A stretch of 64,000 nt of DNA, taken from assembly GCA_947177225.1 (NCBI GenBank), contig CAMWTS010000001.1:62001-126000 (forward strand), given 5' to 3'. Positions 9,067 through 18,549 of the stretch are shown one piece after another; the first letter of the stretch is position 1, and each line of letters starts with the position of its first letter. The DNA is from an uncultured Alistipes sp. Lineage in GTDB: Bacteria; Bacteroidota; Bacteroidia; Bacteroidales; Rikenellaceae. The translations under genes and the position numbers were made by a program. The notes beneath the pieces were generated by a model. The model had not been told where the DNA came from, did not search any database, and saw only the letters and a list, made by a program, of their open reading frames with translations.

Positions 9067-10240
9067 TTATGCTCAATACAAAACTGTTGGATTTTCGTCC
9101 CATGCCCCAATCGACTCTAAGATTGGAGCGCCGTTTAAACTCCCAGCGCAGACCTATGCCATAATTGGGCAAAGTCTTGCGCCAGGCAAATCTGTCGTCT
9201 TCGGAGAAGACGTTGCCCGCGCCGACCCATACCACGCCTCCCAGCCGGTTCCATATGCGTTGCCGAAGCTCCAACTGTGCCGACAGCATGTTGTTGCCGT
9301 TGAACCGGCCGCGATAATATCCTCGCATGCGAGAGTCGTCGCCCAATTGCGCCCGCAGCAGCCATGGCGTGTCATCGCTGTTGAACTCGCCGTAGAGATC
9401 GACAGCCATAATGCAGTCGCGCCACAGTGCTCTGTACCAATCTACCGTCACGATCGTCTGCCGCAGCGTCGCCGCAATATTGCTCAAAGCCTTGGGACGC
9501 ATTATATATTCGATCGACAAATAGACTCCCCGGTGGGCATTCAGCGTATAGTCCCGCGAATCGTAACTCAATGCCGCACCTATGCCCGCCGTGTTGAAAT
9601 TCCGATGTGCCCCGCCCAAATAGCCGGCCGCTTCGCTATGCAGTCTGACGGCCTCGGAATGACGGAAATCGGCATATACGCCTATATACGTATGTCTCAA
9701 CAACTCATAACGGTAACGCATCGACACGCCGTAACGTTTGGCCGTATACTGGCTTTTGGGATTGTGCATGGCCGCCTCGTAACCCAAGCCCCAGAAATCG
9801 GTCGGTTGCGACATCAGCTCGGCATCGTAGATCAAACGGTGCTTGCCGCCTCGAAAGAACGTATTGCCCATCGCCGCCACGCGATAAAAACCGGTGAGCG
9901 ATGCGCTTGCCGACAGCGATACGTCGGAGGGTTGGGACGAGAAATCATCGTGACGCATACGGTAGGTAAACAATGCCACCACCCCAAGTTTCAGACTCGT
10001 CTCCGACGAGTAGGAGGGGCCTCCGAAGATCGAAAAACCGCTGCTTGTCACATCGTCTGCCGGACGCATGATATAATCGCTCAGCCGCCGAAAAAAACCT
10101 TTACGCTGTTTTTGAACGGTAAAAGGCGTATATCGATAGGCGATCGTATCGTTGCCGACTGCATATGTATCGGACTGCGCAGCGACACGGCCGCAGACCG
10201 ACAGCAATGCGACACATGATATGATTGCCGACCGAATCAT
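9053..10240 (-). CDS. BamA/TamA-type outer-membrane barrel protein without visible POTRA domains
   Basis: The 395-residue protein has a signal peptide (MIRSAIISCVALLSVCGRVAAQ) and then alternates short aromatic strands throughout. Segments such as GIGAALSYDSRDYTLNAHRGVYLSIEY and LRAQLGDDSRMRGYYRGRF resemble the Omp85 barrel, including the RMRGYYRGRF stretch that resembles the VRGF/Y loop 6 motif. There is only about 40 residues between signal and barrel, too little for a POTRA domain, so this looks like a barrel-only Omp85 (surface antigen D15) relative. It sits between ytfJ-like and the phosphoethanolamine transferase gene, suggesting a shared envelope role. The exact function is unknown. 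Confidence 0.8.
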   Translation of the reverse strand: MIRSAIISCVALLSVCGRVAAQSDTYAVGNDTIAYRYTPFTVQKQRKGFFRRLSDYIMRPADDVTSSGFSIFGGPSYSSETSLKLGVVALFTYRMRHDDFSSQPSDVSLSASASLTGFYRVAAMGNTFFRGGKHRLIYDAELMSQPTDFWGLGYEAAMHNPKSQYTAKRYGVSMRYRYELLRHTYIGVYADFRHSEAVRLHSEAAGYLGGAHRNFNTAGIGAALSYDSRDYTLNAHRGVYLSIEYIMRPKALSNIAATLRQTIVTVDWYRALWRDCIMAVDLYGEFNSDDTPWLLRAQLGDDSRMRGYYRGRFNGNNMLSAQLELRQRIWNRLGGVVWVGAGNVFSEDDRFAWRKTLPNYGIGLRWEFKRRSNLRVDWGMGRKSNSFVLSINEAF

Positions 10241-10254
10241 CTGTCGGATCAGAA

Positions 10255-10779
10255 TTATCTGTATTTATCGATTACTTTGTAGAACTCGTCGATATCGGCC
10301 TGAGACAGTTCGCCCTTGTGGACATATACCAACTCGCCCTCTTTGGATACTATAATCAAAACGAAAGCATCGTTGCAATCGCCCAGACGCCATGCGCTGC
10401 TGAACCAGTGGTCGGGGTCGCACAAGATCGTAGCACCGTTCTTGGCTGTACGTTTCTTGGCCATAGAACGGATAGTGCTGTTGGGTACGGGATACCACGA
10501 ATCTTTCAGATTGATGATACCGAAACCTTCGATATTGGGTCCCGCGGCACGGTGATTGGTCTCCAACTCCACGGTAAACTCATGATTCTGTTTGGCCTTA
10601 TCTGGATCTACATAAAAAATAAGCAGATTCTTCTCTCCCCACCACGGCAATTTCGTCTTCTTGCCGTCGAGATCCTGCAACTCGACATTACGCACCTTGC
10701 GCGGCAACTGCTGAGCCTCGACCGCATTGAATGCACAGCCGGCAGCCAATACGATCAACAACAAAGTCTTGAATTTCAT
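10255..10779 (-). CDS. YtfJ-like secreted thioredoxin-fold protein
   Basis: The product has 174 residues with a signal peptide (MKFKTLLLIVLAAGCAFNAVEAQ). The segment KNLLIFYVDPDKAKQNHEF and later CNDAFVLIIVSKEGELVYVHKGELS match the YtfJ family, a periplasmic thioredoxin-like fold without a CxxC redox motif. The function of YtfJ is not settled. It is the first gene of an operon with an Omp85-type barrel (14-base gap) and a phosphoethanolamine transferase. A TATATTTG -7 box lies about 40 bases upstream of the start. Confidence 0.75.
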   Translation of the reverse strand: MKFKTLLLIVLAAGCAFNAVEAQQLPRKVRNVELQDLDGKKTKLPWWGEKNLLIFYVDPDKAKQNHEFTVELETNHRAAGPNIEGFGIINLKDSWYPVPNSTIRSMAKKRTAKNGATILCDPDHWFSSAWRLGDCNDAFVLIIVSKEGELVYVHKGELSQADIDEFYKVIDKYR

Positions 10780-10818
10780 AATGCAATACTATTACTATTT
10801 ATTACAATTTTACGGGTG

Positions 10819-10826
10819 CAAATATA
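10819..10826 (-). promoter_or_regulatory. -7 box for the ytfJ-like operon
   Basis: TATATTTG on the minus strand matches TAnnTTTG and lies 39 bases before the ytfJ-like ATG. No clear -33 element is seen. The 243-base gap it lies in holds this promoter and the divergent one for the phosphatase gene. Confidence 0.5.
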
Positions 10827-10959
10827 TGAAAAATTTTTACTATATACGAATCTATCGCACCGGCTAATGTTCTTATTGTCTTTGATTATGCCCTATCGGT
10901 ATCATCATCTGCGGGAGCACAGCAAAAATCGAACCGATACGCATAATATCAAAATATAT

Positions 10960-10967
10960 TATATTTG
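10960..10967 (+). promoter_or_regulatory. -7 box for the low-molecular-weight phosphatase gene
   Basis: TATATTTG lies 55 bases before the ATG at 11023. The -33 element is not evident. Confidence 0.5.
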
Positions 10968-11022
10968 CATTCGGAAATTCGGTCTGTTCGCGACATGCCA
11001 AAAGGCCAGCAAACTAATTGAT

Positions 11023-11502
11023 ATGAAACAGAGAATACTATTCGTGTGCCTGGGCAACATATGCCGTTCGCCGGCTGCCGAGGCCGTTCTGAGAGATATG
11101 GCTACATCGCAGAATGCCGAAATAGAAATAGATTCGGCTGGCACATACGGCGGACATGCGGGCGAGAAATCGGATCCGCGAATGCGCGAGGCAGCCGCCC
11201 GACGCGGCATAGCCATGACCCATCGCGCACGGCAGGTGAGAGAGGAGGATTTCGACCGCTTCGACCGCATAATCGTAATGGACGACAACAACTACGAACG
11301 TGTTTTCAGGCTGGCTCCCGACAGGGCGGCGCAGCGCAAGATATACCGGTTCGTGGAGTTCTGCACACAGCACCCGGAATGGTCATACGTCCCCGATCCG
11401 TATTACGAAGGACGTGAGGGATTCGAGCTGGTGCTCGATCTGTTGGAGGACGGCTGTAAAAACCTGCTTGCAGAGCTGATGACAAACGACGGCCGGCAAT
11501 AA
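11023..11502 (+). CDS. Low-molecular-weight protein tyrosine phosphatase
   Basis: The ORF track starts this frame at 10225, but the first 266 residues are shadow sequence over the ytfJ-like gene and intergenic DNA. The true start is ATG 11023, giving MKQRILFVCLGNICRSPAAEAV with the P-loop CX5R(S) at Cys8. The general acid motif DPYYEG is near the C-terminus. Length (159 residues) is normal. The enzyme hydrolyses phosphotyrosine in proteins; in many bacteria it counters a tyrosine kinase that controls capsule export, but no such kinase is nearby. It is monocistronic: convergent genes and a shared hairpin follow. Confidence 0.93.
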   Translation: MKQRILFVCLGNICRSPAAEAVLRDMATSQNAEIEIDSAGTYGGHAGEKSDPRMREAAARRGIAMTHRARQVREEDFDRFDRIIVMDDNNYERVFRLAPDRAAQRKIYRFVEFCTQHPEWSYVPDPYYEGREGFELVLDLLEDGCKNLLAELMTNDGRQ

Positions 11503-11532
11503 CTACGGCGTATCTCCGCATGACAGAATATG

Positions 11533-11572
11533 CCGCCGCCCGAACTCTCTTTCAACAGAATCCGGGCGGCGG
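11533..11572. terminator. Bidirectional terminator-like hairpin between convergent genes
   Basis: A 10-bp perfect GC-rich stem CCGCCGCCCG/CGGGCGGCGG with a 20-base loop lies between the phosphatase stop and the outer-membrane barrel stop. There is no strong T-tract on either side, so termination may be partial. Confidence 0.55.
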
Positions 11573-11609
11573 TCTCGACTAATGCTATGCGGTTTTATAT
11601 GGTTGCGTA

Positions 11610-13979
11610 TCAGAATCGCGACGACGAGTCGGAGGCCTTCTCCACGCTCTGCGACCGGAACTCCTTGCCACTGCGGAAATTCCATGTCAATCCCAACGAG
11701 AAAATAGGAGTCGTCACCGAGTTTATAACGATCGAACGATAGTCCGAGGCTTCACCCTCGAAGCGGTTTTCCGACGGCAGCGTCCAATGTACCGTTGCAC
11801 GTGCCGTCAAACGGCCTTTGAGAAAGTTTTGTTTGAGCGATGCCGAGATGCGGTGCATAGGTCTTATGGTAATGTTGCCGGTATAAGCCTTGCTCTGAAA
11901 GGAGTAATTACCCTCCAAGGTTATACTCCACGGCATCTTAACCGCAAGTCGGGCAGATGAAAAGAGCATGCCGTGCGTCATCTCATCGAAATCGTTGGAT
12001 ATGCGATAACCCTGACGCGCATAGGTCGACGACAGCATGAGCGACAGCCAGCGAGTGATGTCGATCGGCAGATAAAAGCCGGCATACAGCTGGTGCATCG
12101 ACTTCATATTTTCGAAATGTATGCCTATCACATTGGGATCTTCTTCATCGGTCAGATAGACCTGATTTATAGAATCTCTGATGACCGAATAGCCGAAATA
12201 GAACGAATATTTGTATTTGAGCGTCAGATTCAATCCCAGCTGATCCACATATGCAGGATTGAGATAGGGATTACCGCAGCTGTAATTGTACTCCGACATC
12301 TGGTATCGGGTCGGATTCAATGCCATGAACGACGGGCGTGTTATATTGCGAGTATATGATCCCGACACGGAGTAGGCGCCGTCATCGGTTATTTTAAATA
12401 TAAGGTTGACATTGGGGAACAACGACAGATATTTGCGCGTAGTGTACCCACGGCCGGACGAGTGGGTGTATTCGGCACGCAATCCGGCTACGAAGCCCCA
12501 ACGTTTTGCATTGAACGATGCAATACCGTATGCAGCGGCTATGTTTTCGCGATAATCTATATCGACTATGCTGCCGCTTACAGGCTGCCAGCCCGCCACC
12601 TCGTTGCAACTCTCGTACAGAGCATCGTCAACCACCATGTTGACCGTGTACTTGGCACCAAGAGTCAGACGCCATAGCGGGGAAAGCACCTTTTTCCACT
12701 CTGCCGAAGCCGCAATCACATCGTAGGCCGTTCCGGCATTGTAACGGTAGAGCGAATCGATAACGGCATCGGAAGGCACATAGATGCGATGCAGCCGGCT
12801 GTTTTGAGTATTGTCGCCCGATTTGCGATTGTATTCGGCCAGAATCTTCAATTGCGAACCGAGCGAATCGATCTTGAACAGATAGTTGGCCAACACGCCG
12901 GTCTGATAGGTTTTGTTCCGCATATCGTAACGGGCTTCGCTGCGGCTGCTCTCGACCGGAGCATCGAACCGGTCGGCATAATCGTTATACACATCGTAGT
13001 TATTCCGATAATAGAAGGCCTCGGCCGAAATGGAATGACGCGGCGAGATGTCACATGTGGCATGTATCGACGAATTGAAATAGTATTCGTCGTTAGTCGC
13101 CGACCGGCTATTGCTCTCCATAGATGAATCGGAGTTGAGATAATCTATATAATTGTATGACGAATAACTGCTTTTCAACGTATGATTATGATTGACGAAG
13201 CCGCCGACCGTCCATTTGCCCGTATGGCCGTCGATCGAGAAGCTGGGACATATCTGCTGATAACTATCCGAAAGATAATAGCTTGCTCCGAGCGACCCCA
13301 TGATGCCCGACTCGCGGCGTTGACGCAGCGTTATTTTAATTACGCCCGATGCGGAATCGGCATCGTACTCGGCTCCCGAAATAGGTATTATCTCGATCTT
13401 CTGCACATTGGAGGCTTTCAGCGTTCTGATGTAACGCACCAGCTGTTCACCGTCCATTCTCACCTCCTGCTCATTGATATACACCTTGACTCCGCCCCGG
13501 CCGTTGATCGAGATGCTGTCGTCGGTAACCACCACGCCAGGCGATTCGTTCAACAGCTCCTCACCGTTTTTGCCATCGGAAAAGTCGGAAGCCGCAACAT
13601 TCACCACAAAGCGGTCGGCTTCACGGGTAATGGTGGAGGCAGTTACGACCACTTCACCGACGCTCTCCTCTCTGCGAGGCAACACGATCGCTCCGAGATC
13701 GGTGTCTCCGGCAACAGTTAAAGTGTCGGAGAATGTAGTATATCCTACAAAGCTGACGGTCAAATCATACTCGCCGTCGCACAACATAAGGCCAAACACA
13801 CCGTTCTCGTCGCTTACACACCCGGTAACCGGACTTCCGTCACGATCGACGGCAACGGTGGCATAGGCTATCGGCACTCTGTCCTCGTCGACAACTACAC
13901 CGTGCACGGGCGACTCGGCCGACGCCTCGACGGCAACCGTCGCCATTAACGCAAACATCGCGGCAAAATACTTCTTCAT
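11610..13979 (-). CDS. TonB-dependent-receptor-like outer-membrane beta-barrel protein (OMP_b-brl_3 type)
   Basis: I start this at ATG 13979 (MKKYFAAMFALMATVAVEASAES), which gives a clean signal peptide; the track start adds 16 non-signal residues that lie in the promoter. The protein has 789 residues. Residues about 22 to 105 are a carboxypeptidase-regulatory-like (CarboxypepD_reg) domain (VHGVVVDEDRVPIAYATVAV), then a plug domain with GGVKVYINEQEVRMDG and NVQKIEIIPISGAEYDADSA, then a long barrel containing NPTRYQMSEYNYSCGNPYLNP. No SusD partner is present. Proteins of this type are common in Bacteroidota and mostly uncharacterised. It is divergent from a histidine kinase gene, so that two-component system may control it. 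Confidence 0.85.
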   Translation of the reverse strand: MKKYFAAMFALMATVAVEASAESPVHGVVVDEDRVPIAYATVAVDRDGSPVTGCVSDENGVFGLMLCDGEYDLTVSFVGYTTFSDTLTVAGDTDLGAIVLPRREESVGEVVVTASTITREADRFVVNVAASDFSDGKNGEELLNESPGVVVTDDSISINGRGGVKVYINEQEVRMDGEQLVRYIRTLKASNVQKIEIIPISGAEYDADSASGVIKITLRQRRESGIMGSLGASYYLSDSYQQICPSFSIDGHTGKWTVGGFVNHNHTLKSSYSSYNYIDYLNSDSSMESNSRSATNDEYYFNSSIHATCDISPRHSISAEAFYYRNNYDVYNDYADRFDAPVESSRSEARYDMRNKTYQTGVLANYLFKIDSLGSQLKILAEYNRKSGDNTQNSRLHRIYVPSDAVIDSLYRYNAGTAYDVIAASAEWKKVLSPLWRLTLGAKYTVNMVVDDALYESCNEVAGWQPVSGSIVDIDYRENIAAAYGIASFNAKRWGFVAGLRAEYTHSSGRGYTTRKYLSLFPNVNLIFKITDDGAYSVSGSYTRNITRPSFMALNPTRYQMSEYNYSCGNPYLNPAYVDQLGLNLTLKYKYSFYFGYSVIRDSINQVYLTDEEDPNVIGIHFENMKSMHQLYAGFYLPIDITRWLSLMLSSTYARQGYRISNDFDEMTHGMLFSSARLAVKMPWSITLEGNYSFQSKAYTGNITIRPMHRISASLKQNFLKGRLTARATVHWTLPSENRFEGEASDYRSIVINSVTTPIFSLGLTWNFRSGKEFRSQSVEKASDSSSRF

Positions 13980-14011
13980 ATCTGCAAAAATTAAATCGTT
14001 CAACACAGTGA

Positions 14012-14039
14012 CAAAGATACTCCGCAATGGTATTGCAAA
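14012..14039 (-). promoter_or_regulatory. Promoter of the outer-membrane barrel gene
   Basis: Minus-strand TTTG (14036-14039), a 16-base spacer and TATCTTTG (14012-14019) lie about 32 bases before the ATG at 13979. The -7 box is perfect; the spacer is a little short. Confidence 0.6.
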
Positions 14040-14104
14040 GTGTTAACGCCGAGTTAAGAAGTGTTAAATAATCTTAACAGCGATCGACATTGGAATAAAA
14101 TGGC

Positions 14105-14112
14105 TAATTTTG
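14105..14112 (+). promoter_or_regulatory. -7 box for the histidine kinase gene
   Basis: TAATTTTG matches TAnnTTTG and lies 17 bases before ATG 14130. If used, the transcript begins inside the longer ORF, which rules out the upstream GTG (14061) and ATG (14100) starts. The -33 element is weak. Confidence 0.45.
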
Positions 14113-14129
14113 TCGAAAACGAACACTCT

Positions 14130-15698
14130 ATGAACAGATTCGGCTTTCGACTCACCACACTTATAATAGTAGTGTTGCTGGCAGGCATGGCAGCCTTGCA
14201 GGCCGTGAGTCTTAAAAACATGTACGACGAACGCATGCACGACTTCGAGCGCAAGGTCGTATCGGCCATGCAGCGTTCGGCATACGAAGAGCTTACCATA
14301 AGGCGCAACAACATAATGTTCGGGCAGACCTTGCAGCTCAATCGCGACAGTCTGTCGGCATTTATCAACGAAGCGGTCGACAGTGCCATGCTAAAACTCA
14401 ACGAGTTGTCGGAACTGTCGAAACTCTATGATTTGTCAGAGCTTGGCGATATGTCCGATATCGACATCACGATATTGGGCGGAGGAGCGGTCGGCACAGT
14501 CACGGGCAATGTGGAGGTTCAGATCGACACTGTCGCCGGCACCACGACCAAAAGGACAAAGACGACAAGAACACAGCCGACGCAGACAATCCGACAGACA
14601 GAGAACGGTCGAACCTCGATGACAATATTCAACGGATCGAACATGATAAACTGCATGCCGCAAATCAATATCGAAAGCGACATCGAAATGAGCCAGCTCG
14701 ATTTCGAGGTTCTTTCATCGTGTCTGAGATACAATCTGGCCGCGGCCGGCATAACGCAAAACTACCGCATGACGGTAGACGACGACACAGACCAGTCGGG
14801 CGACGATCTTGCCGACGGATTGAAATACTCGATACCGATCAATGTCAAACGCAATCACCAATCGGAATACATAGTTGAGATCGACAATCCCAACCAAGCC
14901 TTTATCAAGGATATGCGATGGCTGATAATATCGGCCGCAGTCATCGTGCTGCTCATAGCGGCCATATGCTTCTATCTGCAATATGCTCTGTTTCGCCAAA
15001 AGTCGTTAGCCCGCATAAAAGCCGACTTCACACACAATATAACACACGAATTGAAGACTCCGATAGCCGTGGCATACGCGGCCAACGACGCTCTTTCGAA
15101 CTTCGACGCCGGCGACGATCCTCAAAAACGGAAACGCTATCTCTCCATAGTCGGCAATCAGCTGTCGCTGCTGTCGGCCATGGTCGAACGCATATTGACA
15201 ATGTCGATCGAGGAGCGCGACGATTTCCGACTCTCCGTCTCGGAGTGCGACGCAGCGGAGATGCTGTCGGGTCTGCGCGAACAGTTCCTATTGAAAGCCG
15301 ACAAACCGACGACCATCACAGTCGGCGTAATGCCACAACCGCTGCGATTCCGTGCCGACCGGCTTCATCTGAGCAACATAATCGGCAATCTGATCGACAA
15401 CGCCGTAAAATATTCGGGCGACAGCGTCGACATCAATCTGTCGGCCTCGCTCGACGATAACCGTGTCGCGATAGTCGTCGAAGACAACGGCATAGGAATA
15501 CCGCAATCGTCAATCGGGCACATATTCGAAAAATTCTACCGTGTGCCCACGGGCGAGCTGCACGATGTCAAAGGCTTCGGATTAGGACTCTATTATGTTA
15601 AACTCATTGTCGGGAAACACGGCGGAACGATCTCGGTCAGAAGCCGCATCGGCAAGGGGACGGCATTCACAATAAAACTTCCATACGATGGCCGATAA
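14130..15698 (+). CDS. Sensor histidine kinase
   Basis: Starting at ATG 14130 gives a 522-residue protein with TM1 (LTTLIIVVLLAGMAALQAV), a periplasmic domain of about 240 residues, TM2 (WLIISAAVIVLLIAAICFYL), and a cytoplasmic kinase. The H-box is FTHNITHELKTPIAVA; the ATPase has an N-box NIIGNLIDNAVKYSG, G1 VEDNGIGIP, an F-box region HIFEKFYRVP and G2 GFGLGLYYVK. The periplasmic part has a Leu/Ser/Glu-rich low-complexity run and a Thr-rich stretch (TTKRTKTTRTQPTQT), unlike common sensor folds. The stop overlaps the response regulator start by 11 bases. The signal sensed is unknown; the divergent outer-membrane barrel is a natural target candidate. Confidence 0.93.
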   Translation: MNRFGFRLTTLIIVVLLAGMAALQAVSLKNMYDERMHDFERKVVSAMQRSAYEELTIRRNNIMFGQTLQLNRDSLSAFINEAVDSAMLKLNELSELSKLYDLSELGDMSDIDITILGGGAVGTVTGNVEVQIDTVAGTTTKRTKTTRTQPTQTIRQTENGRTSMTIFNGSNMINCMPQINIESDIEMSQLDFEVLSSCLRYNLAAAGITQNYRMTVDDDTDQSGDDLADGLKYSIPINVKRNHQSEYIVEIDNPNQAFIKDMRWLIISAAVIVLLIAAICFYLQYALFRQKSLARIKADFTHNITHELKTPIAVAYAANDALSNFDAGDDPQKRKRYLSIVGNQLSLLSAMVERILTMSIEERDDFRLSVSECDAAEMLSGLREQFLLKADKPTTITVGVMPQPLRFRADRLHLSNIIGNLIDNAVKYSGDSVDINLSASLDDNRVAIVVEDNGIGIPQSSIGHIFEKFYRVPTGELHDVKGFGLGLYYVKLIVGKHGGTISVRSRIGKGTAFTIKLPYDGR

Positions 15699-16380
15699 AA
15701 TCAAACTGTTGCTCGTCGAGGACGAGCAGACGCTTGCCGACATAATTGCCGACACGCTTTCGGGCAACGGATTCGATGTGCGTGTGGCATACGACGGAGA
15801 GCAGGGTATAGCCGCCTGCGAGGAGTTTACGCCCGATGTCATCGTCAGCGACATCATGATGCCGAAGGTCGACGGATTCTCTCTCGCCGACAGACTGCGC
15901 CGCAGCCACAGCCGCATACCCATACTGTTTCTCTCGGCGCGTTCGTCGGCCGACGATGTCGTCGAGGGATTCGAGAGAGGAGCGAGCGACTATCTGCGCA
16001 AACCATTCGCCATGAGCGAACTGATCGTGCGGCTGAGATCTTTGGTAGGACGGGCAGACCGCAAGGAAAACAGCCAGCGGCGCAAATACGAGGTAGGATC
16101 ATACGTTTTCGACTACGACAAGCGACTGCTTCTGCACGGCGACTGCCGGGAGACATTGTCGGCACGCGAGACGGAGGTGCTGCGCATGCTGGTCGAGCCG
16201 ATAGGGCAGACGGTGGCCATAAACGCCATACTGCTCAAAGCATGGGACGACGACAGTTTCTTCGCCGCCCGCAGCCTGCATGTCTTCATCACGAAACTGC
16301 GCCACCGGTTCGCCGACGACCAGCGTATACGCATAGTCAATGCTCGCGGCATAGGCTACAAACTTATGATTGATGAATAA
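15688..16380 (+). CDS. OmpR/PhoB-family response regulator
   Basis: This 230-residue protein has a receiver domain (LLLVEDEQTLADIIAD, phospho-acceptor Asp in VIVSDIMMPKVDGF, conserved Thr/Ser in FLSARSS and Lys in YLRKPF) and a winged-helix C-terminal domain (LSARETEVLRMLV, SLHVFITKLRHRF, RIVNARGIGYKL). It is the cognate partner of the overlapping histidine kinase. It would bind direct repeats upstream of target genes once phosphorylated. No clear terminator follows before glyA. Confidence 0.95.
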   Translation: MADKIKLLLVEDEQTLADIIADTLSGNGFDVRVAYDGEQGIAACEEFTPDVIVSDIMMPKVDGFSLADRLRRSHSRIPILFLSARSSADDVVEGFERGASDYLRKPFAMSELIVRLRSLVGRADRKENSQRRKYEVGSYVFDYDKRLLLHGDCRETLSARETEVLRMLVEPIGQTVAINAILLKAWDDDSFFAARSLHVFITKLRHRFADDQRIRIVNARGIGYKLMIDE

Positions 16381-16428
16381 AAATGCAAAAATCAGATTGC
16401 GCGGTGCAAAATTAATATGTCGATCGAA

Positions 16429-16458
16429 TTGCGAAATCGATTAGTTTGCTTATCTTTG
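16429..16458 (+). promoter_or_regulatory. Promoter of glyA
   Basis: TTG (16429-16431), a 19-base spacer and TATCTTTG (16451-16458) fit the Bacteroidota consensus; the ATG lies 40 bases downstream. Confidence 0.65.
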
Positions 16459-16497
16459 TTAAGATGAAAACGAAATTTTCATAAAAACTATAATCTG

Positions 16498-17778
16498 ATG
16501 AACAAAGATTCACAAGTATTCGATCTGATCGCCGAGGAGCGATCGCGTCAAATGAAGGGCATCGAGCTTATCGCTTCGGAGAACTTCGTCAGCGACCAGG
16601 TTATGGCCGCAATGGGTTCGGTTTTGACCAACAAATATGCGGAAGGCTATCCCGCAGCCCGCTACTACGGCGGTTGCGAGGTTGTCGACAAAGTGGAGAA
16701 TCTGGCCATCAAGCGCATATGCAAGCTCTATGGTGCGGAGTATGCCAACGTGCAGCCCCACTCGGGAGCGCAGGCCAACATGGCGGTATTCTTTGCCGTA
16801 ATGCAGCCCGGCGACACTTTCATGGGTCTCGATCTTTCGCACGGCGGCCACCTCTCGCACGGTTCGCCGGTCAACATGTCGGGCAAATATTTCAAGGCCG
16901 TAGGCTACAAGCTCAACGAGACCACCGGACAGGTCGACTATGACGAGATGGAGCGTTTGGCCGAGGAGTGCCGTCCCAAGCTCATCGTCGGCGGCGCGTC
17001 GGCCTACTCACGCGAGTGGGACTACAAACGCATGCGCGAAATAGCCGACAAGGTGGGTGCACTGCTGATGATCGACATGGCACACACGGCAGGTCTGATC
17101 GCTGCCGGTCTGCTGAAAAATCCCGTAGAGTATGCCCACATCGTCACCTCGACCACGCACAAGACCCTGCGCGGCCCCCGCGGCGGCATCATTCTTATGG
17201 GTAAGGATTTCGACAATCCGTGGGGACTCACCACTCCCAAGGGTGTCGTAAAGAAGATGTCGCAGATCATCAATTCGGCAGTTTTCCCCGGCATACAGGG
17301 CGGACCGCTCGAACATGTAATAGCAGCCAAGGCGGTAGCTTTCGGCGAGGCACTGACTCCCGAATACAAGGAGTACCAGCAGCAGGTAATAAAGAATGCC
17401 CAGGCAATGGCCGAAGCATTCGTAAAGCGCGGTTATAAGATCGTATCGAATGGCACGGACAACCATCTGATGCTCGTCGACCTGCGCACCAAGTTCCCCG
17501 AACTGACCGGCAAACTGGCCGAGAAGTGTCTCGTTGCAGCCGACATTACGACCAACAAGAACATGGTTCCGTTTGACTCGCGCTCGGCATTCCAGACTTC
17601 GGGTCTTCGCTTCGGTACGCCGGCAATTACAACTCGCGGCGTCAAGGAGGACAAGATGGACTATATCGTCGAGTTGATCGACCGCGTATTGTGCGATCCG
17701 GAAAACGAGGAGAACATAGCAGCCGTACGCCGCGATGTCAATGCCATGATGGCCGACTATCCGCTTTTCGCATGGTAA
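16498..17778 (+). CDS. glyA: Serine hydroxymethyltransferase
   Basis: The 426-residue product matches the family along its whole length. It contains [48 protein letters not shown] and the PLP-lysine segment [14 protein letters not shown]. It converts serine and tetrahydrofolate to glycine and 5,10-methylene-tetrahydrofolate in the cytoplasm, feeding one-carbon metabolism. It has its own promoter. The DUF2461 gene follows after 13 bases, so the two may be cotranscribed. Confidence 0.98.
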   Translation: MNKDSQVFDLIAEERSRQMKGIELIASENFVSDQVMAAMGSVLTNKYAEGYPAARYYGGCEVVDKVENLAIKRICKLYGAEYANVQPHSGAQANMAVFFAVMQPGDTFMGLDLSHGGHLSHGSPVNMSGKYFKAVGYKLNETTGQVDYDEMERLAEECRPKLIVGGASAYSREWDYKRMREIADKVGALLMIDMAHTAGLIAAGLLKNPVEYAHIVTSTTHKTLRGPRGGIILMGKDFDNPWGLTTPKGVVKKMSQIINSAVFPGIQGGPLEHVIAAKAVAFGEALTPEYKEYQQQVIKNAQAMAEAFVKRGYKIVSNGTDNHLMLVDLRTKFPELTGKLAEKCLVAADITTNKNMVPFDSRSAFQTSGLRFGTPAITTRGVKEDKMDYIVELIDRVLCDPENEENIAAVRRDVNAMMADYPLFAW

Positions 17779-17791
17779 ACCGAAACTATAT

Positions 17792-18475
17792 ATGAAATCT
17801 GTAATAGATTTTCTGACAGCACTCCACGACAATAACAATCGTGAGTGGTTCAATGCACACAAGAGCGAGTACCAACTCGCTCTTGCGCGCTTTAACTCGT
17901 TTGTTGAAGAACTTATCGCCGGCATACGCACGTTCGATGACTCGATCGGAGCACTGAGCGTTCGCGACTGCACCTATCGCATCTATCGCGACACCCGATT
18001 CAGCGCAGACAAGACGCCCTACAAAACCTACTTTTCGGCTTTCATAGCTCCGCACGGCAAGTCGAGCGGTTATGGAGGTTACTACTTCCATCTGTCTCCG
18101 CAGCAAGGCGATAACCTGCTGGGCGGATCGTTCCTGATAACCGGAGTATACATGCCCGAGTCGAAAGTTCTGCAAAGCATCAGAGAGGAGATCGAAGACA
18201 ACGGAGCTGCGATCGAGGCAGCCATAGCGGCCTCCGACGGTTTTACTTTAAGCCGCATGAATTCATTGAAACGCACGCCGCGAGGATTTCCGACTGGAAC
18301 ACCATACGACGAAATGTTGCGATTGAAGGATCTTTGCATCGAACGCTCCATAGACAGCAACTACCTGCTTGCCGACAATCTTACCGACCGCACGGTAGAG
18401 GCATTCCGCTCGACACACCGGTTCCTCACCATGGTCAATAGAGCCATACGCTACGCCTACGAGGAGATGATGTAA
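17792..18475 (+). CDS. DUF2461 domain protein
   Basis: The 227-residue protein starts MKSVIDFLTALHDNNNREWFNAHKSEY, the typical DUF2461 (TIGR02453) opening, and contains the conserved RIYRDTRFSADKTPYKTYFSAFI and LLGGSFLITGVYMPESKVL stretches. It has no signal peptide or membrane segment. The family has no agreed biochemical function. It follows glyA by 13 bases. Confidence 0.88.
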   Translation: MKSVIDFLTALHDNNNREWFNAHKSEYQLALARFNSFVEELIAGIRTFDDSIGALSVRDCTYRIYRDTRFSADKTPYKTYFSAFIAPHGKSSGYGGYYFHLSPQQGDNLLGGSFLITGVYMPESKVLQSIREEIEDNGAAIEAAIAASDGFTLSRMNSLKRTPRGFPTGTPYDEMLRLKDLCIERSIDSNYLLADNLTDRTVEAFRSTHRFLTMVNRAIRYAYEEMM

Positions 18476-18512
18476 GCGCCGAATAGGAGACAGCCATCTA
18501 CCGGCGAGACAT

Positions 18513-18526
18513 TTAACAATTGTTAA
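18513..18526. promoter_or_regulatory. 14-bp perfect palindrome upstream of the LytM-S41 gene
   Basis: TTAACAATTGTTAA is self-complementary and lies 34 bases ahead of the -7 box of the next gene, a reasonable spot for a regulator. It is A/T rich, so chance is not excluded. Confidence 0.4.
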
Positions 18527-18549
18527 CATAATATAAATAACAAAGTTAC

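Noticed and set aside
10225-11022. N-terminal extension of the phosphatase ORF
   Set aside because: The first 266 codons are antisense to the ytfJ-like gene and intergenic DNA; the enzyme begins at its conserved MKQRILFVCLGN.
14061-14129. Upstream GTG and ATG starts of the histidine kinase
   Set aside because: The added residues cover the likely -7 box (TAATTTTG) and do not match a membrane-protein N-terminus; ATG 14130 directly precedes TM1.
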